43,375 nt of DNA. Origin: a virus. Made by a program: the position numbers and the translations under genes. A model generated the notes under the pieces. The model ran no database searches. It worked only from the letters and a program-made list of their open reading frames with translations, and was not told the origin of the DNA. The stretch spans positions 1 through 43,375 of the IMG/VR virus record IMGVR_UViG_3300010413_000065. One strand, 5' to 3'. Of this stretch, positions 1 through 6,661 are shown piece by piece. Each line of letters opens with the position of its first letter. Position 1 is the first letter of the stretch.

Positions 1-144
1 CCAGGAGATATATTTATTCATCTTGGTGATATTTGTATAGGCAATGATTCTTATTGGCATGATTTATTAAACTTATGGGTATCTAAATCGGCTAAAAAAT
101 GGTTATTATTAGGAAACCATGACAGGCAAAGCAAGAACCAGCTT
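1..144. repeat. terminal direct repeat, left copy
   Basis: These 144 bases are identical to 43232-43375. A perfect overlap of this size at both ends is what an assembler leaves on a circular or circularly permuted genome, and an open reading frame continues in frame across the join. The unique genome would be 43231 bp. A true physical terminal repeat is possible but cannot be told apart from an assembly overlap here. Confidence 0.95.
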
Positions 145-156
145 AAAATGTTTTAA
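1..156 (+). CDS. calcineurin-like metallophosphoesterase, C-terminal part (wraps from 43118)
   Basis: This is the 3' part of a gene that starts at 43118 and reads through the terminal overlap in frame, giving an 89-aa protein with its stop at 154-156. The part visible here carries two metallophosphoesterase motifs, GDIFIHLGD and GNHD, which bind the two metals in this family. The protein ends a few residues after GNHD. Phage relatives usually run to about 150-180 aa and end with a GH-x-H metal motif, which is missing here. It is therefore a C-terminally truncated or reduced enzyme whose activity is doubtful. The next gene starts 12 bases after the stop. Confidence 0.8.
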   Translation, partial: PGDIFIHLGDICIGNDSYWHDLLNLWVSKSAKKWLLLGNHDRQSKNQLKMF

Positions 157-168
157 TAGGGGCATATT

Positions 169-516
169 ATGAAACGACGAAATTTTCTAAAATCATTGAT
201 CGCTATTCCTATCGCCTTAAAGATCGGAAATAAAATCAAGCCATCGGAAACCGATCAAGAGCCTAAAAAGAAGGGTTTAAGGCTTTCATGTATCAAGTCG
301 GATCCAGGTTATGCGCCCGAGGCATGCGGATTCTATGAGGCTTATCTCGATGGTCGGCCGGTTTTAGATTGTCATACCGCCGATGAGGGAACAGGCGAAT
401 GTATTGTATTCGAAACGCCAGGAAACAAACGGTTAAAGGGCGAGCGGGTAATCGACCATTTTGGCAGGGTGAGCAAAATACTAAAGGGCGATGTTAAAAT
501 AATGAGGATTAGATAG
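169..516 (+). CDS. small protein with Tat-like N-terminus
   Basis: This 115-aa protein is not recognised as a member of a known family. Its N-terminus, MKRRNFLKSLIAIPIAL, has two arginines, a phenylalanine-leucine pair and a short hydrophobic stretch, which resembles a twin-arginine export signal. The remainder is hydrophilic, with three cysteines that could form disulfides outside the cell. A purine-rich stretch (AGGGGC) precedes the ATG at 169. The gene opens the series ahead of the terminase genes, and its stop codon touches the ATG of the next gene. Export is inferred only from the N-terminus. Confidence 0.6.
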   Translation: MKRRNFLKSLIAIPIALKIGNKIKPSETDQEPKKKGLRLSCIKSDPGYAPEACGFYEAYLDGRPVLDCHTADEGTGECIVFETPGNKRLKGERVIDHFGRVSKILKGDVKIMRIR

Positions 517-939
517 ATGGGCCTCTATCCAAGCGAGCACGACGAGCAGGCGGCATACTTTAGGTGGCTTAACCTTCAGGCGAGCTTCCCTGATAATAGC
601 GATTTATTATTGCCATGGTCGGTACCAAACGAGCGGCGCTTCAGAGCCGATCCGAGAAGTCGAAAGATTATCGGCCAGCGCTTTAAAGCTGAAGGCATGA
701 AAAAGGGCGTTCCCGATGTAACCTTTCCGATCCCGAGATATCCGTATCATGGATTATATATCGAGTTTAAGAGTAAGGATCCGAAAGCGAAGGTAAGCGA
801 TGATCAGGAACATTACCGAGAGGCGCTGAATAGGTTAGGTTATTTGTCCGTTATCTGCTACGGATGCGATCACGCGATCAAGGTGACGACCGACTACCTT
901 AAGTTGCCACAATGGTCTGAAAAGATGGCGTGCTGGTGA
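517..939 (+). CDS. VRR-NUC domain nuclease
   Basis: This 140-aa protein matches the VRR-NUC fold, a PD-(D/E)XK-type nuclease domain common as a stand-alone protein in phages. The signature is GVPDVTFPI (about residues 64-72), then LYIEFKSKD, holding the catalytic D, E and K, then a DQEHYREAL helix and a final strand-helix with GYLSVICYG. The length suits a stand-alone VRR-NUC protein. It starts one base after the preceding stop and lies near an HNH gene and the terminase, where such nucleases often sit in phages. A role in DNA processing during replication or packaging is inferred. Confidence 0.85.
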   Translation: MGLYPSEHDEQAAYFRWLNLQASFPDNSDLLLPWSVPNERRFRADPRSRKIIGQRFKAEGMKKGVPDVTFPIPRYPYHGLYIEFKSKDPKAKVSDDQEHYREALNRLGYLSVICYGCDHAIKVTTDYLKLPQWSEKMACW

Positions 940-942
940 TTT

Positions 943-1149
943 ATGGGAACAATCGAAGATTATCATAACTATAACTATAATCACAATGAAATAGAGCCTG
1001 GCGGCAATGGGGGCCTTGGTTATGCGGTAGGGCAAATAATTTATGATGCGGTAACTAATAAATATTTTGAATGTATAGCGATTGGAAAGCTACCCGAAGA
1101 AGATAAGACAGGCGAATATTGGAGGGAATTGATTAAGGATGCCGACTAA
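943..1149 (+). CDS. small protein with carbohydrate-binding-like motif
   Basis: This 68-aa protein has no certain family. After a tyrosine- and asparagine-rich N-terminus it shows Y-x-VGQIIYD followed by KYFECIAIG and a late YWRE. The same spacing of a Y-x-x-GD/GQ turn, a short strand with Y and a closing W recurs in the tail proteins at 19719 and 20645. That layout is typical of small chitin-binding-like (ChtBD3 type) folds. The resemblance is weak. The gene overlaps the HNH gene at its 3' end by 11 bases, which suggests coupled translation. Confidence 0.5.
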   Translation: MGTIEDYHNYNYNHNEIEPGGNGGLGYAVGQIIYDAVTNKYFECIAIGKLPEEDKTGEYWRELIKDAD

Positions 1150-1438
1150 GCCGATAAGCGAAGGCGCATATGACGCAAGGCACCGACCGGAGCGAAAACC
1201 ATGGGAAAACAACCGGCATCGAGAAAAGCGGGTAATTACCGGCAGGAAGCTCCAAAGGATACGGAAGCGAGGGCTTAGAAAGCACCCGCTTTGCCAGATA
1301 TGTAATATAAGGCCGTCGATGTTTAGAGATCATATAATACCGATTAGCGAGGATGGCGAGGATAACGAATCGAATGTTCAATATTTGTGCGGGATTTGTC
1401 ATGATGAGAAGTCGAAGCGAGAACGTAACAGGAAGTAA
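1139..1438 (+). CDS. HNH endonuclease
   Basis: This 99-aa protein has the full HNH layout: a basic N-terminal half, a zinc-binding pair CQIC (about residues 52-55), the DHIIPIS core with the catalytic histidine, an asparagine in ESNVQYLC, and a second pair CGICH. Small HNH proteins beside terminase genes are a recognised arrangement in HK97-type phages, where the nuclease is needed for genome packaging in the cases studied. The gene overlaps its upstream neighbour, so coupled translation is likely. It could also be a free-standing homing-type nuclease. Confidence 0.88.
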   Translation: MPTKPISEGAYDARHRPERKPWENNRHREKRVITGRKLQRIRKRGLRKHPLCQICNIRPSMFRDHIIPISEDGEDNESNVQYLCGICHDEKSKRERNRK

Positions 1439-1461
1439 CACCTTTTCGGGGAAATGTAAAG

Positions 1462-1689
1462 ATGGATGAAATTAAATTATTTGCGGAACTAAACGAGGCT
1501 TTTGATAAGATTGACAAAAACTTCGATATTATCGCTAACGATGCGGCAAAGGTTTATGAAATATTGAAGCGATATCTTGAGCTATTTAAGGGAATTACCG
1601 ACAGACTCGACGCTATTGAGCAAGGGATGAACGATGTGGAGTATTTTATTTGTGAACAAAAAGAAATGACGAAGGGTAGGGGCTATTGA
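1462..1689 (+). CDS. small coiled-coil protein
   Basis: This 75-aa acidic protein is not recognised. Nearly the whole chain (residues 3-65) is helix-favouring, with hydrophobic residues spaced in heptads such as LNEAFDKIDKNFDII and LELFKGITDRLDAIEQ, so a coiled coil is likely. A GGGG-containing stretch lies upstream of the ATG at 1462. It lies between the HNH nuclease and the structured element at 1765-1873. No function is proposed. Confidence 0.6.
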   Translation: MDEIKLFAELNEAFDKIDKNFDIIANDAAKVYEILKRYLELFKGITDRLDAIEQGMNDVEYFICEQKEMTKGRGY

Positions 1690-1764
1690 ATCTTAAACGC
1701 GATCAGGACGGAAACCGAGCCGCTCCCCGGATGCATATTTGCGCAAAATTACAACTTTTTATTA

Positions 1765-1873
1765 TTTATTATACTATCTTTTGTGGGGGGGCCTGACTGT
1801 AGAGCAGGCCATTATCGGCTCAGAGAAAAGGCGCCACTGCCCCGATAAACCCCACAAAAGATGGTATAATAAA
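1765..1873 (+). ncRNA. three-way-junction RNA fold upstream of a secreted protein gene
   Basis: Bases 1765-1788 pair with 1850-1873 over 24 positions (23 Watson-Crick plus one G-U). Inside this stem lie two further hairpins: GGCCTG 1790-1795 with CAGGCC 1805-1810, and TTATCGG 1812-1818 with CCGATAA 1842-1848. The element ends about 7 bases before the ribosome binding site GGAGG (1880-1884) of the gene at 1892, so it would lie in the leader of that mRNA. It matches no riboswitch class that I recognise. It could instead be a small palindromic mobile element. Confidence 0.6.
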
Positions 1874-1891
1874 CCAAGTGGAGGTAAAAAA

Positions 1892-2362
1892 ATGAAAAAA
1901 CTATTTATAACCTTAATCCTTCTATTCGTTTTCGCAACATCGGCCCAGGCGATCGTCGTTAATTTCGGATGCCTGACCCCTTACGATGGCGACTTCGTTA
2001 TCGCTCCGCCGCTTCAAGCCGAATTCGGCGCAAGCGTGATCATCCAGCCCGGCAAGGATCTGGACTACGTTTATTTAAAAACGATCGGAACCGATTTGAT
2101 ATTCGTTGGCTATGTGCCAGATGATGAATATCCATGGCGTCGATACAGCGTATTTGAATCGTTACTAGGAACGCTCGGCAGTAAGTATTTTGTACTTGAT
2201 CCCGGCATCCACAGCTTTCCGGTGAAACAATTGTTCAGGTTTTATTCCGAAGGAATCTTCGATATCATATCGCGATGCGTCGATAATGGGGAAATCAGCG
2301 ATACCGACATGGATGATATCTCGGGCTTACTCGAGGATATTTATTTACTCGGGACAGATTAA
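1892..2362 (+). CDS. secreted protein with Sec signal peptide
   Basis: The ATG at 1892 was chosen because it follows GGAGG closely and begins a classic signal peptide, MKKLFITLILLFVFATSAQA, with cleavage expected after AQA. An in-frame TTG further upstream would translate through the hairpin and was rejected. The mature part, about 136 aa, is acidic with several aromatic residues and no recognised domain. A phage gene with an export signal amid the packaging genes is unusual; it could act in the periplasm or at the cell surface, for example in superinfection exclusion, but no evidence goes beyond the signal. Confidence 0.7.
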   Translation: MKKLFITLILLFVFATSAQAIVVNFGCLTPYDGDFVIAPPLQAEFGASVIIQPGKDLDYVYLKTIGTDLIFVGYVPDDEYPWRRYSVFESLLGTLGSKYFVLDPGIHSFPVKQLFRFYSEGIFDIISRCVDNGEISDTDMDDISGLLEDIYLLGTD

Positions 2363-2391
2363 AACCGATCCTTAACGATGGAGGTGGCATT

Positions 2392-2883
2392 ATGGCTCAG
2401 GGCCGACCACAAAAATCAGCCGCACTCGATAAGCTTCACGGCAACCCGGGAAAGCGCTCCGGTTCAAAGCGTACACTTCCGGCATCTACCGGTAAGCTCG
2501 GCCTTCCTCGAGGGCTCAACCAAACGGTAAAGCGCCATTGCAGTGAAATGGCCAGATATCTAATAAATTCGGGTGTTCCAATCGCCTTGGTTCGCCCGAT
2601 ATTCGATCGATATTGCCGTCATTACCAAGTGTATAGCAATGCGTGCAAAATCATGGATCAGAACAGCCCGGAACAAGGCATTGACGATAAAATTTTTATT
2701 TTTAAACAAAACCAAGCCCTAAAAGCGGCAAAGGAGAATTCCGATATAATGCTAAAGCTGGAAAAGCAACTTGAATCGATTGTGATGAAAGCGACTCCGC
2801 TATCAGATAATAAAAAGAATCCGCTCGAAGTTTTTATGGAAAAGAATAGCGGGAAGGCTAAAATCATGCGAGGTAGACCATGA
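2392..2883 (+). CDS. terS: terminase small subunit, P27 family
   Basis: This 163-aa protein carries the P27-type signature near its N-terminus: a basic GRPQK segment, then LHGNPGKR at about residues 15-22. A helical body follows with an aromatic-rich segment (FDRYCRHYQVY). Small terminase subunits recognise the phage packaging site and hand the DNA to the large subunit. The large-subunit gene pieces start about 1.4 kb downstream, with five small genes and an attC-like site in between, which is a wider gap than usual. A strong GGAGG precedes the ATG. Its stop overlaps the start of the next gene (ATGA). Confidence 0.88.
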   Translation: MAQGRPQKSAALDKLHGNPGKRSGSKRTLPASTGKLGLPRGLNQTVKRHCSEMARYLINSGVPIALVRPIFDRYCRHYQVYSNACKIMDQNSPEQGIDDKIFIFKQNQALKAAKENSDIMLKLEKQLESIVMKATPLSDNKKNPLEVFMEKNSGKAKIMRGRP

Positions 2884-3077
2884 AAGAGAAAAGATATTTT
2901 TGCTCAACACCGTCCAACAGATCAAGTATCTTTTATGAGATATTCAAGCATGTCCATATGAACAATCCTATTTGGGTTGGCGTAGATTGGGCCAAAGATA
3001 GTGGGATGAATCGTGGAGACATAATCAAGACCGAGAGCAATGTAATCCACGTGCGCTTTAAAACTATTGGCGTATAA
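2880..3077 (+). CDS. small protein whose stop codon overlaps an attC-like site
   Basis: This 65-aa protein is not recognised. It starts in an ATGA overlap with the small terminase gene, so translation is likely coupled. Its stop codon TAA lies inside the R''-like box GTATAAC of the attC-like site at 3072-3166. Stop codons in integron cassettes commonly fall there. It could therefore be a captured cassette gene or an ordinary phage gene beside which a cassette was inserted. Confidence 0.6.
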   Translation: MKEKRYFCSTPSNRSSIFYEIFKHVHMNNPIWVGVDWAKDSGMNRGDIIKTESNVIHVRFKTIGV

Positions 3078-3166
3078 CACTTAAATACAGCAGAGCCTCA
3101 GGGCGGCGCGGCCTTGGTAATTTGAAAGCTTGTTTCGCCCTGGGCTTGCTAATTAAACCGTTATGG
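3072..3166 (+). repeat. isolated attC-like site (site M)
   Basis: On the plus strand the site begins with R''-like GTATAAC (3072-3078) and ends with R'-like GTTATGG (3160-3166). The left arm has AGCAGAGCCTCAGGGCG and the right arm CGCCCTGGGCTTGCT; these pair except for two unpaired bases on the left, like the extrahelical bases of integron attC sites. The outer parts, TAACACTTAAAT and ATTAAACCGTTA, also pair imperfectly. Its orientation is opposite to most of the array at 29663-33536, matching the direction of its neighbouring genes. Confidence 0.8.
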
Positions 3167-3345
3167 TGACTAAAATGACAGTAGATGAATTAGTTTTAGA
3201 AATCAGAAAGAACTTCGAAGAGTCAATATCTCAAAAAACAGGATGGGGCAAAAACGAGATATTGAAACAGCTCGACTTGGCTATCGCTCGTGCGGCGTTG
3301 GCGGCTTTAAAACCATATACGGAAGGGTCAATTCCAGAGAGATAA
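3163..3345 (+). CDS. small helical protein directly after attC-like site
   Basis: This protein of up to 60 aa is not recognised. The ATG at 3163 lies within the R'-like box, as in several cassettes of the main array; a second ATG at 3175 would give 56 aa and neither has a clear ribosome binding site. The sequence is largely helical (VDELVLEIRKNFEES, ILKQLDLAIARAALAALK). Its position just 3' of the attC-like site suggests either an inserted cassette gene or the original downstream neighbour. Confidence 0.55.
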   Translation: MVTKMTVDELVLEIRKNFEESISQKTGWGKNEILKQLDLAIARAALAALKPYTEGSIPER

Positions 3346-3348
3346 ATT

Positions 3349-3813
3349 ATGGATGCAATAATATTTGGCGGCGGCCGGAATCGCTACGATCATTATAAAT
3401 TCGCATGTTCACAAATAGATAATTTTATTATTGTATCGGCAAATCATTGGTCAATGAGCCATTTCGTAAAACCCGATTATATCGCCTTTATCGATCGCAT
3501 CGACGGCCCGATCGGCGCAAGGGTGCGACAGAATGTCGAATTCGCCGCCAGGCATAAAATTAAAACGATCTCGACCGATGGCCATGGCCAGACAACCGGA
3601 GATATTATCATCCTGAATCGATCTAAAAAGAAAATATTCGACTCGGGCCAGCTTGCAACCTATTACGCAATCAAGAATGTATCCGGCCTGGTTTACCTTT
3701 GCGGGGTCGATATGCGCCACGGAACCTGGCAATATACTTCCTGCAGGATGAAATGGAAGGTTTTTCTAAGCTCGCTTTCGATCAATGAAATAATAAGAAT
3801 CAGATGGTTATAG
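3349..3813 (+). CDS. DUF115-like Rossmann-fold protein, probably shortened
   Basis: This 154-aa protein starts with a strand-turn motif, IIFGGGRNRYDH, followed by IIVSANHWS and PDYIAFIDR, then a later segment SGQLATYYAIKNVSGLVYLCGVDM. This order resembles the 6-hydroxymethylpterin pyrophosphokinase MptE-like/DUF115 group, found in sugar-modification loci and in some phages. Members usually continue well past the final G-x-D motif, whereas this one stops after about 30 more residues, so it may be truncated. The assignment rests on motif pattern only. Confidence 0.5.
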   Translation: MDAIIFGGGRNRYDHYKFACSQIDNFIIVSANHWSMSHFVKPDYIAFIDRIDGPIGARVRQNVEFAARHKIKTISTDGHGQTTGDIIILNRSKKKIFDSGQLATYYAIKNVSGLVYLCGVDMRHGTWQYTSCRMKWKVFLSSLSINEIIRIRWL

Positions 3814-3829
3814 ATATGGAGGTTTCATA

Positions 3830-4126
3830 ATGAGCTTCGCAAGAAAAATCAGAAAAAAGAAAGGATATAAAATGAACAAAAGACCAGCAAACGGAAACGG
3901 AATGAACCGCGGCGGCCAGCGGCAAGTAACGATCAATAACGTGAATGATCTTCCGCTAATTCAGTGCTCCAAATGCGGCGGAACGGTCTTTCAGGATTGC
4001 GTACAGGTTCGGGAAGTATCGGCCATCCATCCAGAGAATCCGACCGGCAAGAAGCTCTATGTAAATCAGATCGTCAGGATTTGCACAAAACAGGAATGCA
4101 GGGAGATCCTGCCCAATAACCCATAA
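3830..4126 (+). CDS. zinc-ribbon phage protein
   Basis: This 98-aa protein has a very basic N-terminus (RKIRKKKGYK) and then a zinc-ribbon layout: CSKCGG at about residues 46-51 and a second cysteine pair CTKQEC near residue 86. Small proteins with this C-x2-C ... C-x4-C pattern are common in phage packaging and head regions, but their role is not settled. An internal ATG at 3872 (residue 15) could be an alternative start. GGAGG upstream of 3830 supports the longer form. Confidence 0.65.
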   Translation: MSFARKIRKKKGYKMNKRPANGNGMNRGGQRQVTINNVNDLPLIQCSKCGGTVFQDCVQVREVSAIHPENPTGKKLYVNQIVRICTKQECREILPNNP

Positions 4127-4171
4127 TGTTGTTTAGATTGGATAGATGGATATATAGAGCATTGTGATCAT

Positions 4172-4273
4172 ATGCCCGGCTATGTGGCCGAAATGCTTTT
4201 CGGTAGCGTATCAAGTTCGGATATTGGAGCATTAACCGGCATTTTAGCGGATAGGAAAAATGGGAAAGATTAA
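4172..4273 (+). CDS. possible 33-aa protein overlapping terL start
   Basis: A short reading frame (starts MPGYVAEMLFGS) fills most of the gap between the zinc-ribbon gene and the large terminase and overlaps the start of the latter by 14 bases. The ribosome binding site is poor. The peptide composition looks like normal protein (PGYVAEML, SSDIGALTGILADRK), and the overlap would allow translational coupling. It may equally be chance. Confidence 0.3.
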   Translation: MPGYVAEMLFGSVSSSDIGALTGILADRKNGKD

Positions 4274-5432
4274 AAACCATCCCTCAGTCGAGTATGCCGA
4301 GGCGGTCTTATCCGGCGACCTGATCGCATGTAGATGGATTAAGCTTGCCTGCCAGCGGTTTATCGACGATCTTGAACATGGCCAGGAGCGCGGATTATTC
4401 ATGGATTGGGAAGCCGCGGATCATGCGCTTGAGTTTTTCGGCCATCTGAGATTGTGGAAGGGCCGGGAATACAAGGGATTGCCCTTCGTGCTCGCGCCGC
4501 ATTATCAATTCGCGGTTTCGAATATTATGGGCTGGAAATGGGTTTCGACCGGGTTCAGGCGATTTAAAACCGCATATCTCGAAATGGCCAGGAAGGGCGC
4601 TAAAACAACCTTTGCGGGCGGTGTTGGCGCATATTTTTTTATAGCCGACGGAGAGGATGGGGCCGAATGCTATACCGGTGCGGTTACGAGGGATCAGGCC
4701 AAGCTGGTATGGATTAATATTCAGAATCTTACTAGGCCGTCGATATTCGCGCCGATGATATCATACCTGAAAAACAACCTGAGCATTGAAGCGACATGGT
4801 CGAAATGCGAGCCACTGGCATCCGAGGCCAGGTCGCTCGATGGGCTCGATACTCATTTTGCATCGCTTGACGAGCTTCATGCGCATCCGACGCCGGATGT
4901 TCATGACCTGATCGATGATTCGACCGGGGCGAGATCCCAGCCGTTGATTTTGATCATCACGACGGCCGGGTTCGACCAGACAGGCGTTTGTTACCAGCGC
5001 CGGGAATATTTAACAAAGGTGCTTAAGGGCCTGGTGCAGGATGATTCTTTTTTCGGGCTGATCTATACGCTCGACACAAAAAAGGATTGGCCGGAACTTA
5101 AATCGGCTGATGAGATTCGTAACGGTATTGAAGGCCCGCCGGAAGATGATTGGACTGACGAGGAAAACTGGATTAAGCCGATGCCGGGCCTTTGCGGTAT
5201 CACTCTGTCAGGCAAGCGATACGGAATCGACGAAAAAGGCAATCCGATAGCAGGATATATGACGAAAATCGAGGATGTCAGGAAAAAATGCAAGTATGCC
5301 ATGGAGGTTCCGGCGGCGCAAAATAATTTCCTGACTAAAAGAATGAACGTATGGACGCAACAGGCAACCAGATGGCTTACGCTTGAAATTTGGGACTCTA
5401 ACTATTCAAGGGAGATTTATCAATATGAATGA
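4260..5432 (+). CDS. terL: terminase large subunit, ATPase part (split gene)
   Basis: This 390-aa protein is the ATPase half of a Terminase_1-type large subunit, the packaging motor. The Walker A region is ARKGAKTTF (residues 110-118) and the Walker B/catalytic region is ASLDELHAH (201-209); a coupling-motif region follows with LIITTAGF. It ends with MNVWTQQATRWLTLEIWDSNYS, which in intact homologues leads directly into the nuclease domain. Here a TGA stop at 5430-5432 closes the frame. The nuclease domain begins 75 bases later in the same frame but behind several more stops. The separated parts may assemble, or the gene may be broken. Confidence 0.9.
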   Translation: MGKIKNHPSVEYAEAVLSGDLIACRWIKLACQRFIDDLEHGQERGLFMDWEAADHALEFFGHLRLWKGREYKGLPFVLAPHYQFAVSNIMGWKWVSTGFRRFKTAYLEMARKGAKTTFAGGVGAYFFIADGEDGAECYTGAVTRDQAKLVWINIQNLTRPSIFAPMISYLKNNLSIEATWSKCEPLASEARSLDGLDTHFASLDELHAHPTPDVHDLIDDSTGARSQPLILIITTAGFDQTGVCYQRREYLTKVLKGLVQDDSFFGLIYTLDTKKDWPELKSADEIRNGIEGPPEDDWTDEENWIKPMPGLCGITLSGKRYGIDEKGNPIAGYMTKIEDVRKKCKYAMEVPAAQNNFLTKRMNVWTQQATRWLTLEIWDSNYSREIYQYE

Positions 5433-5542
5433 ATCTAATAGAACATCGGCTGGAAGCGGCGGCCAAGAAGCTTCCGCCGGAATCGAATTCAATTTGGAAA
5501 TTAAAATATGATCCATACAGTCGATTGGCAAAAAACGCTTGA
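5429..5542 (+). CDS. possible 37-aa protein between the terL halves
   Basis: This frame starts in an ATGA overlap with the stop of the ATPase part and runs through the inter-domain gap into the beginning of the nuclease part in another frame. The peptide looks protein-like (RLEAAAKKLPPESNSIW, KLKYDPYSRLAKNA). A second short frame starts at 5425 (28 aa). Upstream GGGAG (5410-5414) could serve either. It could keep ribosomes moving between the two terminase parts. Reality as a protein is uncertain. Confidence 0.35.
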   Translation: MNLIEHRLEAAAKKLPPESNSIWKLKYDPYSRLAKNA

Positions 5543-6221
5543 ACAATACCGCGGCCGCTGGTGTACCGCAGGCGCTGACCTGGCATCGGTGGAAGATCTG
5601 ACTTGTTGCGCCTATCTTTTCCCGCATGACAACGATCGGGAAACCGTTGATTTAATCCTTAGAACGTGGTGCTGTGAAAAAAAGATCCATGATAAAAAGA
5701 ACAAATACCGAGATCAGTATATCGCCTGGGCCGAAGCCGGATGGATTCAGGAAACCGGCGGCGATGCGATCGACTATCATCTGATCAGGAAACAGATCGT
5801 CGAAGATTCGAAAATATTCGATATCGGCCTAATAGGAATCGACCGGGGGCATCAGGGTTTCCAGTTCGCCATGGATTTGATGGAAGAACTCGGGCATACC
5901 GATAAAAATCCTCGGGTGATAGCATGTACGAATCACAAGCCGGATGTGTGGCCGGTGCTTCAGGAATTCGAGCGGCGGCTATTGAGCAAGAAGATCCACC
6001 ATGGCAGTAATCCTATTTTGCGATTCATGGTCGATTCATGCGCTCTATCAAAGCCGGATTCGGATGGAAATTGTAAGATTGACAAAGCCGCGAGCCAGGC
6101 GAAGATAGACGGCGTGATGTCAACGATCTATGCCCTCGGGCGGCTCATGAAGTCGAGGCCGAAAAAATCAGCTTATGAGGGTAAAACCAAAAAGGAAATA
6201 CTTGAACGATTAAAAATGTAA
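5508..6221 (+). CDS. terL: terminase large subunit, nuclease part (split gene)
   Basis: This 237-aa protein corresponds to the RNase H-like nuclease domain of a Terminase_1-type large subunit. It begins with DWQKTLEQYRGRWCTAGADLASVEDLT: the acidic residues D24 and D30 are in the place of the first metal ligands, and the later LIGIDRGHQGFQF and the lysine-rich end match the family. In most phages this is the C-terminal half of one polypeptide of about 550-600 aa. The ATG at 5508 has only a weak GGAAAT ribosome site, so its expression may depend on translation of the small overlapping frame at 5429. Confidence 0.88.
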   Translation: MIHTVDWQKTLEQYRGRWCTAGADLASVEDLTCCAYLFPHDNDRETVDLILRTWCCEKKIHDKKNKYRDQYIAWAEAGWIQETGGDAIDYHLIRKQIVEDSKIFDIGLIGIDRGHQGFQFAMDLMEELGHTDKNPRVIACTNHKPDVWPVLQEFERRLLSKKIHHGSNPILRFMVDSCALSKPDSDGNCKIDKAASQAKIDGVMSTIYALGRLMKSRPKKSAYEGKTKKEILERLKM

Positions 6222-6236
6222 AATAAGGGGATCCGA

Positions 6237-6512
6237 ATGGAAAAACAGGCTAAAGAACAAAAAAAACGAGGCCCGAAACCGAAAAATCACGTAAAAATCA
6301 ACGATTTTAGCACTGAAAATGTCAAAGATGATCCGAGATTGCCTCAAAAATCGCTTTTCAGGCTCGACGAAGTGGCCGATTATTTCGGGTGCTCGGTATC
6401 GTGTATCAGGGTTTGGATTCAACATGGCCATTTAAGAGGCGAGAAAATAGTCGGCGGAATGAGGGTATCCAGGGAGTCGATTTTATCATGCCGCTTTAGA
6501 AAATCGGCCTAA
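6237..6512 (+). CDS. helix-turn-helix DNA-binding protein (MerR/excisionase type)
   Basis: This 91-aa protein has a lysine-rich N-terminal tail (about residues 1-25, KKRGPKPKNHVK) and a winged-helix segment LFRLDEVADYFGCSVSCIRVWIQHGHLRGEKIVGGMRVSRESI. The layout, with a helix-turn-helix followed by a G-rich wing and VSRESI, is that of the MerR-like excisionase/helix_turn_helix_17 group. The ATG follows AGGGG. Placed between terminase and portal, it may bind phage DNA at packaging or regulate late transcription; neither is shown. Confidence 0.75.
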   Translation: MEKQAKEQKKRGPKPKNHVKINDFSTENVKDDPRLPQKSLFRLDEVADYFGCSVSCIRVWIQHGHLRGEKIVGGMRVSRESILSCRFRKSA

Positions 6513-6605
6513 AGTTATTAAATTTTGCCAAGTTTTAGCATATTTTGAACTAATTATGGCATAAAACCCCACTTTTTGCTTTACAATCAGCCGAAACTAT
6601 AAAAA

Positions 6606-6659
6606 AATTTATCTCGAACTTGATCGGGTCATCAATCTGAATCATATACGAGATAAATT
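6606..6659 (+). promoter_or_regulatory. hairpin sequestering the portal gene start
   Basis: AATTTATCTCG (6606-6616) is the perfect complement of CGAGATAAATT (6649-6659), giving an 11-bp stem that ends two bases before the GTG start of the portal gene. The loop contains a nested TTGAT/ATCAA pair. The only ribosome-binding-like bases (GAGA) are in the right arm, so the fold would hide them. This suggests translational control of portal synthesis. The surrounding 6513-6661 gap is otherwise AT-rich with no gene. Confidence 0.55.
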
Positions 6660-6661
6660 AT

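Noticed and set aside
1765-1873. Known riboswitch or hammerhead ribozyme
   Set aside because: The core motifs of hammerhead (CUGAUGA/GAAA), purine, TPP, fluoride and guanidine classes were not found within the fold.
1739-1891. Upstream TTG start for the secreted protein
   Set aside because: It would translate through the 24-bp hairpin and bury the signal peptide in the interior. The ATG at 1892 has GGAGG and starts the signal peptide.
5433-5507. Intron or intein between the terminase parts
   Set aside because: The gap is only 75 bases and holds no self-splicing intron core. Protein splicing is impossible because of in-frame stops.
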